Assembly: GCF_042665095.1 (NCBI RefSeq)
Contig: NZ_JBHTBV010000002.1
Length of the DNA stretch: 64,000 bases
Reading direction: 5' to 3' (one strand)
Origin: Gordonibacter pamelaeae
Lineage (GTDB): Bacteria; Actinomycetota; Coriobacteriia; Coriobacteriales; Eggerthellaceae
Numbering within the stretch: the stretch's first letter is position 1; each line of letters starts with the position of its first letter. Positions 42,767-51,508 of the stretch are shown piece by piece. A program made the position numbers and the translations under genes. Under the pieces are notes generated by a model. The model was not told where the DNA came from. It saw nothing but the letters and a program-made list of their open reading frames with translations, and did no database searches.

Positions 42767-43462
42767 TTAAAACTGGTACGCCATGCGCACGCTGCGGGCG
42801 AGGCAGTATTTGCTCACCGACAGCTCGCTCTTGTCCACCATGTTCAGCATCGACCGGATGTAGCTGAGCAAAAAGCCGTCGAACTTCACTTCCAGCACCA
42901 CGTTGAACGGGTCGAACACCGGATACAGGGGCAGTTTGGGGTCGAACAGGCCCTGGTTCAGCTCCGTCGCGCGGATGTTGCGGTCGAACGTCACGCGCGT
43001 CTTGTTCTCCTTCGCGATGAACGCGGTGCGGTCGTACTCCACGATGGCTTTCGGCCGGTAGCCGTTGATGCTCATGAGCGCGTGGATCTCGGCTGCGAAG
43101 GGCTCAGGTCGGTCGAGCAGCCCGTCGAAATCGCCCTCGATGAGCCGGCGCGCCTCGGCCCGCATCAAGGGCAGCGAGCGTTTGCGCTGGTTCTCGCCTT
43201 GCTTCTGCTTGAGCTCCAAGAGCGCGAAATCGGCCGTGGGATCGTATACGCGCAGCCGCACCTTGCGGCGGGGATCGGTGCCGAACAGCTTTTCGGCGAA
43301 GTCACGGTCGTGCAGCGTGTCGAAGTAGAGCGAGCGCACCGGGTAGCCGTGCGAGCCGTTGTGCAGATCGCCGGGCACCACCTGCGACAGCAACCCCTCG
43401 AGCTGCTTCGCGCTCGCCATGTCGACGAGGAACTTCTTCTCTTTTCGGCTGACGTTCCTCAC
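42767..43462 (-). CDS. VTC-domain polyphosphate polymerase-like protein
   Basis: A 231-residue soluble tunnel-fold protein. In yeast the VTC domain makes polyphosphate from ATP. Conserved basic and acidic residues of the tunnel are visible: RKEKKFLVD, VRSLYFDT, KVRLRVYD, LLELKQKQ, RPKAIVEYDRTAF and VLEVKFDG. There is no SPX domain and no membrane part. GTG start with GGGAG upstream; the promoter's TATAAT is 43 bases further up. It is first in the operon with DUF4956, CotH, glycosidase-like, HEAT and GT2 genes. Confidence 0.9.
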   Translation of the reverse strand: MRNVSRKEKKFLVDMASAKQLEGLLSQVVPGDLHNGSHGYPVRSLYFDTLHDRDFAEKLFGTDPRRKVRLRVYDPTADFALLELKQKQGENQRKRSLPLMRAEARRLIEGDFDGLLDRPEPFAAEIHALMSINGYRPKAIVEYDRTAFIAKENKTRVTFDRNIRATELNQGLFDPKLPLYPVFDPFNVVLEVKFDGFLLSYIRSMLNMVDKSELSVSKYCLARSVRMAYQF

Positions 43463-43504
43463 GTTAGCTCCCGTGCTGCTACCCCTTTTCCGAATGATTG
43501 ACCA

Positions 43505-43510
43505 ATTATA
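43505..43510 (-). promoter_or_regulatory. -10 box of the VTC-CotH-GT2 operon
   Basis: On the minus strand TATAAT (perfect consensus) stands 43 bases before the VTC start codon. The -35 region is weak. Confidence 0.55.
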
Positions 43511-43584
43511 CTCCTGGCTGACGTTATTCCTCGATTGCAGAACGCTTCAACTTGCGGATGAATCTCTCCCCTACCTCTATACAC

Positions 43585-43623
43585 AACAAGCGCGGCGCCC
43601 CTACCTGGGACGCCGCGCTTGTT
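43585..43623. terminator. terminator downstream of the molybdoenzyme operon
   Basis: Perfect 13-base inverted repeat (AACAAGCGCGGCG/CGCCGCGCTTGTT) with a 13-base loop, 66 bases after the NrfD-like stop and upstream of the VTC promoter. Confidence 0.7.
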
Positions 43624-43688
43624 TACGAACGAGCACCTTTTCTCCGCAAACGGCTTTCAGCTGGGGCGCGGGGCACGGTGCCTTCTCC

Positions 43689-44582
43689 TTACAGCATGGG
43701 CACCGTGATGGTCACCGGCAGCGCGGCCATGACTACCAGGAAGCGCAGCAGGAAGCCGCCCACCAGCACGCCGGCGTCGGAGCCGAAGCTGATCCAGTGC
43801 GCCTTGCGGCTCTCCTCGAACTCCTTCGGGCTGAAGAACAGAAGCCACGTCTCCAGCGCCGTGGGCAGCACCAGGCCGATGAGCACCAGGCCGATCCAGA
43901 ACAGCGGCGCGTAGGAGCCCACCAGCAGGCTCATGACCGAGTTCCAGCCGGCCACGGAGTTGGAGCTGGTGATGAACATGAGCGCGGCCACCAGCACCAG
44001 CTCGATGATAGGCAGGCAGAAGTGGAATTTCTTCAGCACGCCCACGCGGTTGAACTCGTCAGCATGCCGGATGACGGCCACCAAGAGCACGCTGGCGGCA
44101 CCCGCCGACACGGCCGACACCAAGAACAGGATGGGCAGAAGCGCGTTGTTCCACAAGGGGAACGTCTTGCACACGCCCAGGAGCGCGCCCGTGTAGGCGC
44201 CCACGCACACCGCGAACACCACGCCCACGATGTCCAGCCACACCGGCACCGACTTCTTCAGGAAGTCCAGCACCACCACGACCAGGGCCACCACGGTGAA
44301 GCCGCCCAAAAACACGACGCCCCACGTCATCACGGAGCCGAAGTTGGTGAGCAGCAGCGCGAAGCGCAGCGGGTTGTGCAGGCCGCCCTCGGCGTCGAAC
44401 ATGAGCAGCACCAGGCCCACGATGACCGCGATAGGGGCGATGAGGTGCCCCACCTTGCGCATCGACACGGCCTCGGGATGGCGCCAGCCCAGGAAGGCGG
44501 ACGTGATGAACGCACCGCCGCCCAAACCGGCGAGGAACAGGTACCATGCGATGATGGCGCCCCAGATAGGTTCGAATGACAT
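43689..44582 (-). CDS. NrfD/PsrC-type membrane anchor of a molybdoenzyme complex
   Basis: A 297-residue integral membrane protein with eight or so helices, of the NrfD/PsrC quinone-linked family. It starts with the typical IIAWYLFLAGLGGGAFITSA. A late acidic/aromatic-rich segment reads WIGLVLIGLVLPTALE. It should carry electrons between menaquinone and the ferredoxin-like subunit. It starts six bases after the ferredoxin-like gene and closes the operon. Confidence 0.9.
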   Translation of the reverse strand: MSFEPIWGAIIAWYLFLAGLGGGAFITSAFLGWRHPEAVSMRKVGHLIAPIAVIVGLVLLMFDAEGGLHNPLRFALLLTNFGSVMTWGVVFLGGFTVVALVVVVLDFLKKSVPVWLDIVGVVFAVCVGAYTGALLGVCKTFPLWNNALLPILFLVSAVSAGAASVLLVAVIRHADEFNRVGVLKKFHFCLPIIELVLVAALMFITSSNSVAGWNSVMSLLVGSYAPLFWIGLVLIGLVLPTALETWLLFFSPKEFEESRKAHWISFGSDAGVLVGGFLLRFLVVMAALPVTITVPML

Positions 44583-44588
44583 CGCTCA

Positions 44589-45131
44589 TCACCTCACGTA
44601 GAATACTTTGGATTTGGTCAGGTCGCCTGCGATAGGCTGGGCGTTCGTCGCGGCGATCTCCTTCGAGATGTCGCTGGCGGGATCGTCCAGGTCGCCGAAG
44701 ATGCGCGCTCCCGTGAGGCACGCCTCCACGCACGAGCACATCTTCGTGCCGCTCGTCTCGGCCGACACGGTGCAGAAGCGGCACTTGTCCACCGTGCCCG
44801 TCTTCTCGTTGTGCACGCGCACCTGGTAGGGGCAGGCGGCCATGCAGTACTTGCAGCCGATGCAGCGCCCCTCGTCCACGCCCACGATGCCGTCGGCGCC
44901 GATGTAGGCCGCGCCCGTGGGGCACACGGCCGCGCAGGGGGCGTCCTCGCAGTGCATGCACTGCAGCGGCACCGTCTCGATGGCCACGTTCGGGTACGTG
45001 CCCGTCTCGTGCTCCTCGTAGCGGATGAAGTCCTGCGTGGGCAGGAGGTCGTTCTGGCGCTGGCAGGCCACGCGGCACGCGTAGCAGCCGATGCATTTCT
45101 TGGTGTTGATGAGCATTCCGTAACGGGCCAT
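44589..45131 (-). CDS. four-cluster ferredoxin-like electron-transfer subunit (DmsB/PsrB type)
   Basis: A 180-residue cytoplasmically made iron-sulfur protein with four Cys groups: CIGCYACRVAC, CMHCEDAPCAAVCPTGA, CIGCKYCMAACPYQVRV and the split CRFCTVS...CSCVEACLTGARI. It passes electrons between the catalytic subunit and the NrfD anchor. Its ATG shares one base with the catalytic gene's stop (TAATG). Confidence 0.94.
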   Translation of the reverse strand: MARYGMLINTKKCIGCYACRVACQRQNDLLPTQDFIRYEEHETGTYPNVAIETVPLQCMHCEDAPCAAVCPTGAAYIGADGIVGVDEGRCIGCKYCMAACPYQVRVHNEKTGTVDKCRFCTVSAETSGTKMCSCVEACLTGARIFGDLDDPASDISKEIAATNAQPIAGDLTKSKVFYVR

Positions 45132-47332
45132 TACGCACCTACCTTCTTAACGGTCACGACCGCCTCCTGCGTGCATGCGCCCCCGTAGGCCGGCTCCAAA
45201 TGGAACGGCACGAAGTCCATCTGGCGCAGGCCCACCTCGTAGGCGGTGTGCTGGTCAGGCGACGAGCACCCGTAGTGGCTGGGCATGTACAGCGCCGTGG
45301 GGTTCATGCGCTGCGTCACCTTCGCGCGGACGCGGCCCGTGTGCTGGGTGTTCGACACCTCCACCTCGTCGCCGTCCTCGATGCCCAGGCGTCGGGCCAC
45401 GTCGGCGTTGATCCACACGCGGGTCAGGTCGTAATCCTTCGTGATCTGCATGAGGTCTTCGATGTTCGCGGTCTGCGTGTGGCTGTGGATGGCCTGCTTG
45501 CCGCCGATGAGCCGCAGCTCGTCGCCCATGGGCATGACGGCCGGCTCCACCCACACGGGCGCGGCCGACAGGCCCGCCTTCTCGCATGCCTCGCTCGTGA
45601 ACTGCACCTTCTCGGTAGGCGTCTTGAACTTCGGCGCCGTGCCGTAGGCGAACTCCTTCTCGGGGAAGTGCGCCGTGCCCGTCTGCTTGAGCGCGTCGAG
45701 CGAGAGGCCCACCGTCTGCAGCTGCGCGTCGGCCAGCTCGTCCACGCCGAAGCGGAAGTACTCGCCCACGCCGCACGCCTCGGCCAGCTCGGAGAAGATC
45801 CGGTCGACCGGCCTCGTGTTCGGGTGCACCACGTCGATCACCTGGTCGCGCAGCGCCACGGCCGGAACCTTGCCGCCGATGAACTCGGGCAGCTCCAGGC
45901 GCTCCAGGTAGCTCGTGTCGGGCAGCACGTAGTCGGCGAGCATCGCCGTCTCGGACATCTGCACGTCCACGACCACCATGAGGTCCAGCTTACCCAAAAG
46001 CTCGGCCAGCTTCGCCGTGTTCGAGTAGCCGGCGGCCATGTTCGAATTGTAGAAGAACATGCCCTTCACGGTGCCGTCCTCCGCGGCCTGGGCGGCGGCG
46101 AGGTTCGTGCCCATGCTCGACAGCGCGAGCGGGTACTCGGCCGCGCCCACCTGCTTACCCTCGGGCTTCTTCGGGTCGGCGAAGCGCTCGTCGGAGAGCT
46201 TGCCGGCCGACACGCTGGGCGTGAAGAGCGCGCCGCCCTTCTGGTTCCAGCAGCCCAGCAGCGTGTTGAACAGGCAGATGGCGCGCGCCGTCTCGCCCGA
46301 GTTCTCGTACGAGCAGCCGAACGCGCCGCGCCAGCTGGGCTCGATGGAGGCCGCGGGGGCCGCCTCGGCGAACTCCATCGCCAAACGCGCGATGGTGTCG
46401 GCCGGGATGCCCGTGACGCCCTCGGCCCACTCGGGCGGGTACTCCGCGAGCTCCTTGGCCCACTCGTCGAAGCCGACGGTGTTCGCAGCCACGAACTCCT
46501 TGTCGTAGCGGCCATGCGTCACCAGCACGTTGCTCATGGCCAGCACGAGCGCCAGGTCGGTGCCCGGGTTGATGGGCACCCATTCGTCGGCGAACACGCG
46601 GCTGTTGTTGCAGCGCGGGTCCACCAGCACGATGTGCGCGCCCTTCTCGTGGGCCTTCTGCAGCGCGACCACGGAGCTGGGGCGGATGGCGTCGGCGTAG
46701 CTGCGGCCGATGAACATGGTCATCTTGGAGTTCGCCACGTCGGACGAGTAGCTGCCCGTGCCGATGGCCTGCGTCATGCCGCTTTCCTTGGACAGGTTGC
46801 AGGCGGCGCCGTGCGTGTACACGTTCGCCGACCCCAGCGCGTTCATGAAGCGCTTCGTGTAGTACTTGCCGCTGGGACGCGGATCCTGCACCATCGCGAG
46901 CGCCTGGGGGCCGTCGGCGTCGATGATGGCGCGCACCTTCTCGGCGATCTCGCTGTAAGCCTGGTCCCACGAGATGGCCTCGAACTTGCCCTGGCCGTTC
47001 TTCTTCAGCGGGTCGGTGAGGCGGTCCTCCGAGTAGGCGATCTGCGAGTAGCCGTAGCCGCGGGCGCAGAGCTTGCCCTTGGAGTAGGGGTGGTCCGTAT
47101 CGCCGATGAGCTTCGTCAAGCGGCCGTTGACCACGTAGGCCGTGTAGCCGCATTTGCTCGAGCAGGCGTTGCACAGCGTGTGGACGGTCTTGGTCTCGCC
47201 GCCTCCCGATGCGTCATCAGCATGCGCCTGCTCCCAAGCGTCGAAGCCCATATAGCCGGCCGCTGCCGTGAGCGCAACCGCCCCAGCGCTGCCAGCCAGG
47301 AAGCTTCGCCTGGTTATAGCGTTTTCTGACAT
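45131..47332 (-). CDS. Tat-exported molybdopterin oxidoreductase catalytic subunit (PsrA/PhsA/TtrA-like)
   Basis: A 733-residue DMSO-reductase-superfamily enzyme. Tat signal: TRRSFLAGSAGAVALTAAAG. The FS0 [4Fe-4S] motif is CNACSSKCG with a fourth Cys in GKLCARG. The residue at the Mo-ligand position appears to be Cys178 (HGAACNLSKESG), which places it with polysulfide, thiosulfate or tetrathionate reductase-like enzymes rather than Ser-ligand DMSO reductases. Further cofactor motifs are VDPRCNNSRV, FYNSNMAAGY and the C-terminal GRVRAKVT. Its partners (FeS, NrfD, TorD-like) follow or precede. The substrate is not shown by sequence. Confidence 0.9.
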   Translation of the reverse strand: MSENAITRRSFLAGSAGAVALTAAAGYMGFDAWEQAHADDASGGGETKTVHTLCNACSSKCGYTAYVVNGRLTKLIGDTDHPYSKGKLCARGYGYSQIAYSEDRLTDPLKKNGQGKFEAISWDQAYSEIAEKVRAIIDADGPQALAMVQDPRPSGKYYTKRFMNALGSANVYTHGAACNLSKESGMTQAIGTGSYSSDVANSKMTMFIGRSYADAIRPSSVVALQKAHEKGAHIVLVDPRCNNSRVFADEWVPINPGTDLALVLAMSNVLVTHGRYDKEFVAANTVGFDEWAKELAEYPPEWAEGVTGIPADTIARLAMEFAEAAPAASIEPSWRGAFGCSYENSGETARAICLFNTLLGCWNQKGGALFTPSVSAGKLSDERFADPKKPEGKQVGAAEYPLALSSMGTNLAAAQAAEDGTVKGMFFYNSNMAAGYSNTAKLAELLGKLDLMVVVDVQMSETAMLADYVLPDTSYLERLELPEFIGGKVPAVALRDQVIDVVHPNTRPVDRIFSELAEACGVGEYFRFGVDELADAQLQTVGLSLDALKQTGTAHFPEKEFAYGTAPKFKTPTEKVQFTSEACEKAGLSAAPVWVEPAVMPMGDELRLIGGKQAIHSHTQTANIEDLMQITKDYDLTRVWINADVARRLGIEDGDEVEVSNTQHTGRVRAKVTQRMNPTALYMPSHYGCSSPDQHTAYEVGLRQMDFVPFHLEPAYGGACTQEAVVTVKKVGA

Positions 47333-47382
47333 AGCTGTTTCCTCTCTGTATGCATGCACGTGAGTTCTCTTATCGTCGGCAC

Positions 47383-48063
47383 TCATGCGACCACCGCATC
47401 GGCGGTCGTCTGCTGCGCGCGGATGGCCAGGATCACGTCGACGAGCCCGATGTAGAAGCGGGCGTCGTCCTCCAGGGCCAAGAGCCGCATGCGGTACGCG
47501 GTGAGCCAGGCGAAGCGCTCCGCGAGGAACTGCCGGGCCTCCTCCCGCATGCCGGACCGCAGCATCACGGCCACGAGATCGAGCTCGAGCGCCAGGTGGT
47601 CGGGGCACGCCGCGAACGCGGGCGGTACCTCCATGCCCAGCCGCTCCACCAGCTCGCGCAGGTAGTGTGCCGAATCTCCCAGGTACAGCCCCTGTTGCTG
47701 CGAGAACGGGGCGGGCGCGGCCCCTGCGGACCACGTGCGGTAGAGCGACTCCACCGGCACGGCGGACTCGGGGAGCCCTCCCGTGAAGTGGCGGGCGGCG
47801 AAGGCCTGCTTCTCTTCGTACGTCGGCGGTGCGAACAGCGCGTTCACCTCGCCCGACGACAGGAACTCCTGCAGCGGGCAGCGCTTGCGCGCCCGTGCGG
47901 CAGGGGCCGCCTGCACGCCCAGCTCCGCATCCTGCATGGCGCGGCGCGCTCCGTCGAGGAAGTCCGACCACAGCGAGCTGCCGGCCAGCTGGTTCCACGA
48001 GCTCTCGTCCACCGGGCCGAAGCACTGCGCGAGCACCGAGAACACGGCCTCGTCCTCCATCAT
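47383..48063 (-). CDS. TorD/DmsD-like molybdoenzyme chaperone
   Basis: A 226-residue all-helical cytoplasmic chaperone that holds the Tat precursor until cofactor is inserted. The family motif shows as CPDHLALELDLVAVML near residue 155, after GLYLGDSAHYLRELVERLGM. It lies 50 bases upstream of the catalytic gene. The start may be Met1 or Met2 (48063 or 48060). Confidence 0.85.
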   Translation of the reverse strand: MMEDEAVFSVLAQCFGPVDESSWNQLAGSSLWSDFLDGARRAMQDAELGVQAAPAARARKRCPLQEFLSSGEVNALFAPPTYEEKQAFAARHFTGGLPESAVPVESLYRTWSAGAAPAPFSQQQGLYLGDSAHYLRELVERLGMEVPPAFAACPDHLALELDLVAVMLRSGMREEARQFLAERFAWLTAYRMRLLALEDDARFYIGLVDVILAIRAQQTTADAVVA

Positions 48064-48136
48064 CGCCCTTCCTCCTTTCCGCTCTCTCCGCTCCCTGCGC
48101 CGCCTGCGCGGCGCGCGGGGGCTGCACCGGGCGTCA

Positions 48137-48898
48137 TCACGCCTGCACGAGGGTCGTCGTCCTCACAACGCCCTGATCGATGACCTTCTGCGCGATATCC
48201 TCCCAGTCGATGAACTTGATGGCGCCGTTCGGGCACTGCTCGGCGCAGCGGCCGCACGAGATGCACTTCGTGGACACGCCCGTCTCGGAGTCCACCACCG
48301 GCATGTTCCACGGGCACGCCTGGCTGCACATGCCGCAGCCGATGCAGCGGTCGGCGTCCACCTTGCGCGCGCCGGACTTCTCGTCGGCGTAGATGGCATG
48401 GACCGGGCAATAGTTCATGCACGCGGGGTCCTCGCACTGCTTGCAGTGCTCCACGGTGAACTCGCAGTTGCCGTAGGCGCCGTCGGTGCTGCCCACGTTC
48501 GTGCCGAAGTTGTAGTTGGGCCACACGCGCACGCGCGCGATGTGCTGGCAGACGCGACCGTCGTTCTTCAGCGTGCAGGCCATCTCGCAGCGCTGGCAGC
48601 CCGAGCAGCGGGCGCGGTCGGTCACGATCATCTTCGTCGGGGTCGTGCGGATCTCTATGCGCCCGGAGGCGATGGACTTCGACGTGACGCCCCACGAGGC
48701 CAGCACGCCGCCCACCACAAGGCCGGCCACGCCGCAGCCCGCCATGGCCAGCACGCTGCGTCGCGTGAACGTCTTGCTCTTGTGCTCCCCCTCGCCTGGC
48801 ACGTTCTCGGGCGCGGGCGCGGTTCCGGTCGTTGCAGGCGCGCCGCTCGGAACGCCCTGGTCCTCTGAGGTGTTCTGGTGCAGATTGGAATCTGACAT
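48137..48898 (-). CDS. Tat-signal poly-[4Fe-4S] ferredoxin protein
   Basis: A 253-residue iron-sulfur protein. The N-terminal ~40 residues are polar (MSDSNLHQNTSEDQGVPSGA), then a Tat signal (TFTRRSVLAMAGCGVAGLVV). Four clusters' worth of Cys motifs follow: CSGCQRCEMAC, CKQCEDPACMNYCPVHAI, CIGCGMCSQACPW and CISCGRCAEQCPNGAI. The spacing resembles the ferredoxin partner of aldehyde:ferredoxin oxidoreductases, and that gene is divergent next door. It is also the first gene of the operon containing the catalytic molybdoenzyme. It may therefore serve either enzyme. Confidence 0.85.
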   Translation of the reverse strand: MSDSNLHQNTSEDQGVPSGAPATTGTAPAPENVPGEGEHKSKTFTRRSVLAMAGCGVAGLVVGGVLASWGVTSKSIASGRIEIRTTPTKMIVTDRARCSGCQRCEMACTLKNDGRVCQHIARVRVWPNYNFGTNVGSTDGAYGNCEFTVEHCKQCEDPACMNYCPVHAIYADEKSGARKVDADRCIGCGMCSQACPWNMPVVDSETGVSTKCISCGRCAEQCPNGAIKFIDWEDIAQKVIDQGVVRTTTLVQA

Positions 48899-49285
48899 AG
48901 CCTGGTGCTCCCTCCCTCACGAGAGTTCCGTGAGTGTCGTTTCCGTATGCCTCCCCCGCCGACGCGCTCGTGCTCGCTCGTCTTGCCGCCGTCGCCTTCG
49001 CGCGGCGGGCGTGCGCCCTCGGGGTGGCTGCGCTCGGCTCGCTTCCGATTCGCGGTACCACACAACGCTTGGAAGTATGCCGTGCGCGCGGTTGGCGCCC
49101 TCCCCTCTTTGAGGGAATTCTGCTTCCTGAACGGCGATTTTGCGGAATTACCCCCAAAGAGGGTATACCCTGGGCGCGCGGGTCGGCATACTGGCGGCAC
49201 GATGATTGTTGTCAGCGCTCGCATCGCGGCCGACGGTTCCCACACAACACGAACCAGTAGTCTATCCAAGATTTGGAGATGCAAC
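48899..49285. promoter_or_regulatory. divergent regulatory region between ferredoxin operon and AOR
   Basis: A 387-base stretch without a gene. It includes TACCC-N7-GGGTA (49149-49165) overlapping the palindrome GGGTATACCC (49161-49170). The AOR frame is open upstream of its start but shows no family match there. The AOR ribosome site is GGAG at about 49275. Confidence 0.5.
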
Positions 49286-51424
49286 ATGGCTGACGAAACA
49301 TCGTACGGATGGGCCGGTAAGATCCTCCGCGTCAATCTGAGCACCGGCTCGATCACGACGCAACCGACCGACCCCTACAAAGAGTATATCGGCGGCATGG
49401 GCCTGGCGAACAAGATCATGTTCGACGAGGTTCCCGCCGGCACCGATCCCTTCTCCCCCGAGAACAAGATCGTCTTCGCCGTGGGCCCCCTCACGGCCTC
49501 CGGCGTGCCGCTGGCCGGCCGTACCACCATCTGCTCGCTGTCCACATTCTCGAAGGACCACCTCATCGTCGACGCCCACTGCGGCGGCATGCTGGGCGCG
49601 AAGATAAAGCTGGCCGGCTACGACGCCATCGTGGTGGAGGGCGCCTCCAGCAAGCCCGTGTACCTGAACATCAAGAACGACCAGGTGTCCATCAAGGACG
49701 CCGCCGGCGTGTGGGGCCTGGGTACCCGCGCCGCCACCGAGGCGCTCTGCCGCAAGGAGAGCGTGCAAGCCTGCGTGGCCGCCATCGGCCCCTCGGGCGA
49801 GAACCTCACGCCGTACTCCTGCATCATCAACTCGCGCAACCACTCCGCCGGCGCCGGCACGGGCGCGGTCATGGGCTCGAAGATGCTCAAGGCCCTCGTG
49901 GTGGAAGGCGACGGCTCCGTGAATGTGAAGGACCCGCAGACGGTGGCCGACCTGTCCGACTACATGCTGCGCGAGATCATCGGCTCGAACAACAACCACG
50001 TGGTGCCGTCCACCCAGCAGGAGTGGGCCGAGTACTACGACAAGGGCTCCCGCTGGACGGCGCGCAAGGGCCTGTTCTGGGAGGCCGCCGAGGGCGAGCC
50101 CATCGAGACGGGCGAGCCGAAGCCCGGCGAGATCAACACCGTGGGCTACCGCTGCATGAAGTCCACGAAGGACCTGGGCGAGGCCGCCTCGAAGTACACC
50201 ATCAAGATGAACGGCTGCCACAGCTGCCCCATCCACTGCTACTCCGACCTGCGCGTGGAGGGCACGAAGGAGACCACGGGCTACGAGACTGCCGGCAACA
50301 CCTGCGCCGCGAACTTCCCCGTGAGCGTGTACATGGAGCCCTTCCTGAAGATGGGCCTGAAGGACGACGGCGACCTCTCCATCCTGTGGGACACCACCAC
50401 GTCCAACACGATGGACAACCTGGGCCTGTGGTGCAACTACGCCCAGCTGTACCGCGACATCGCCTACTGCCATGCCAACGGCGTGTTCAAGCGCGTGCTG
50501 CCCGAGGCCGAGTACGCTTCCATCGACTGGGGCAAGTTCGACGCCGACCGCCGCGACCCCACGGTCATGATCGAGATCCTCACGAAGATCGCGCAGAACG
50601 ACTCCGAGATCTCGTATTTGGCGCACGGCCCGTACGTGTGGTGCGAGCGCTGGAACGAGCAGGCGTGGTTCGACAACGCGAAGTCCACGCTGGTAAACTA
50701 CCGCGGCTGGCCCGTGCACCACTCCATCGAGTGCTTCGGCCAGGTGGGCGCCGTGTACAACATGATGTTCAACCGCGACGACATGATCCACTCCGCCGTG
50801 AACTTCCAGGGCTGCGGCCTGCCCTTCGAGCTGAAGCAGCAGATCGCCGAGGAGGTCTGGGGCGGCGCCGACGCCATCGACCAGGACAAGAACTACACGC
50901 CCATGAACGACCACAAGGCGAACTTCGCCTGGTGGAGCCTCGTGACCGACGTGCTGCACGACTCGCTGACGCTGTGCAACTGGGTGTGGCCCATGACCAT
51001 GAGCCCCACGAAGGCCCGCAACTACCGCGGCGACCTTGACCTGGAGGCCAAGTTCTTCAAGGCCGTGACCGGCGAGGACCTGACCACCGACGACCTGTAC
51101 CAGGCCGGCGCCAAGATCATGACGCTGCAGCGCGCGAACACGGTGCGCGGCATGACGAAGGCCGACGGTACGCTCGGCAACAACGACCTGCGCGCCGACC
51201 ACGACGTGATCACCGCCTGGGCCTTCGACAAGGACCCGGACAAGCAGCCGTTCACGGAGGGCACCGACAAGATGGATCGCGACGACTTCCAGACGGCGCT
51301 CGGCATGGTGTACGGCAAGTTCGGCTGGGACGAGAAGCTGGGCTGCCCCACGGCCGCCTGCCTCGACGAATACGGCATGGCCGACGTGAAGGAAGAGCTC
51401 CAGTCGCTCAACCTGCTGCCGTAA
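49286..51424 (+). CDS. aldehyde:ferredoxin oxidoreductase family tungsten/molybdenum enzyme
   Basis: A 712-residue cytoplasmic AOR-family enzyme that oxidises an aldehyde (or reduces an acid) using a bis-pterin tungsten or molybdenum cofactor and one [4Fe-4S] cluster. N-terminal domain: GWAGKILRVNLSTGSITTQP, YIGGMGLANKIMFDE and the cofactor-binding LAGRTTICSLSTFS. Cluster ligands are Cys311, Cys314 and Cys318 (GCHSCPIHC) and a late Cys564 (LTLCNWVW). The start at 49286 follows GGAG and gives the family-like MADETSYGW. It carries no Tat signal, so it works inside the cell. The divergent ferredoxin gene is its likely partner. Substrate unknown. Confidence 0.93.
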   Translation: MADETSYGWAGKILRVNLSTGSITTQPTDPYKEYIGGMGLANKIMFDEVPAGTDPFSPENKIVFAVGPLTASGVPLAGRTTICSLSTFSKDHLIVDAHCGGMLGAKIKLAGYDAIVVEGASSKPVYLNIKNDQVSIKDAAGVWGLGTRAATEALCRKESVQACVAAIGPSGENLTPYSCIINSRNHSAGAGTGAVMGSKMLKALVVEGDGSVNVKDPQTVADLSDYMLREIIGSNNNHVVPSTQQEWAEYYDKGSRWTARKGLFWEAAEGEPIETGEPKPGEINTVGYRCMKSTKDLGEAASKYTIKMNGCHSCPIHCYSDLRVEGTKETTGYETAGNTCAANFPVSVYMEPFLKMGLKDDGDLSILWDTTTSNTMDNLGLWCNYAQLYRDIAYCHANGVFKRVLPEAEYASIDWGKFDADRRDPTVMIEILTKIAQNDSEISYLAHGPYVWCERWNEQAWFDNAKSTLVNYRGWPVHHSIECFGQVGAVYNMMFNRDDMIHSAVNFQGCGLPFELKQQIAEEVWGGADAIDQDKNYTPMNDHKANFAWWSLVTDVLHDSLTLCNWVWPMTMSPTKARNYRGDLDLEAKFFKAVTGEDLTTDDLYQAGAKIMTLQRANTVRGMTKADGTLGNNDLRADHDVITAWAFDKDPDKQPFTEGTDKMDRDDFQTALGMVYGKFGWDEKLGCPTAACLDEYGMADVKEELQSLNLLP

Positions 51425-51438
51425 GCTGACCTACCCCG

Positions 51439-51481
51439 GCAGGCGCCGGCCTTCTCTCCCCTCCCCTTTTCCGGCGCCTGC
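51439..51481. terminator. bidirectional terminator between AOR and the surface operon
   Basis: Perfect 11-base inverted repeat (GCAGGCGCCGG/CCGGCGCCTGC) around a pyrimidine-rich loop, 15 bases after the AOR stop and between convergent genes. Confidence 0.65.
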
Positions 51482-51508
51482 ACTCACTTATACAGGCAGA
51501 AGGGTCTG

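Noticed and set aside
43552..44579. Plus-strand open frames opposite the NrfD and ferredoxin genes
   Set aside because: They mirror strongly supported redox genes and give His/Gln-rich products without motifs.
48905..49285. Extension of the AOR frame upstream of 49286
   Set aside because: The extra 127 codons show no AOR homology, are Arg/Pro-rich and cover the regulatory region; family-like sequence begins at MADETSYGW.
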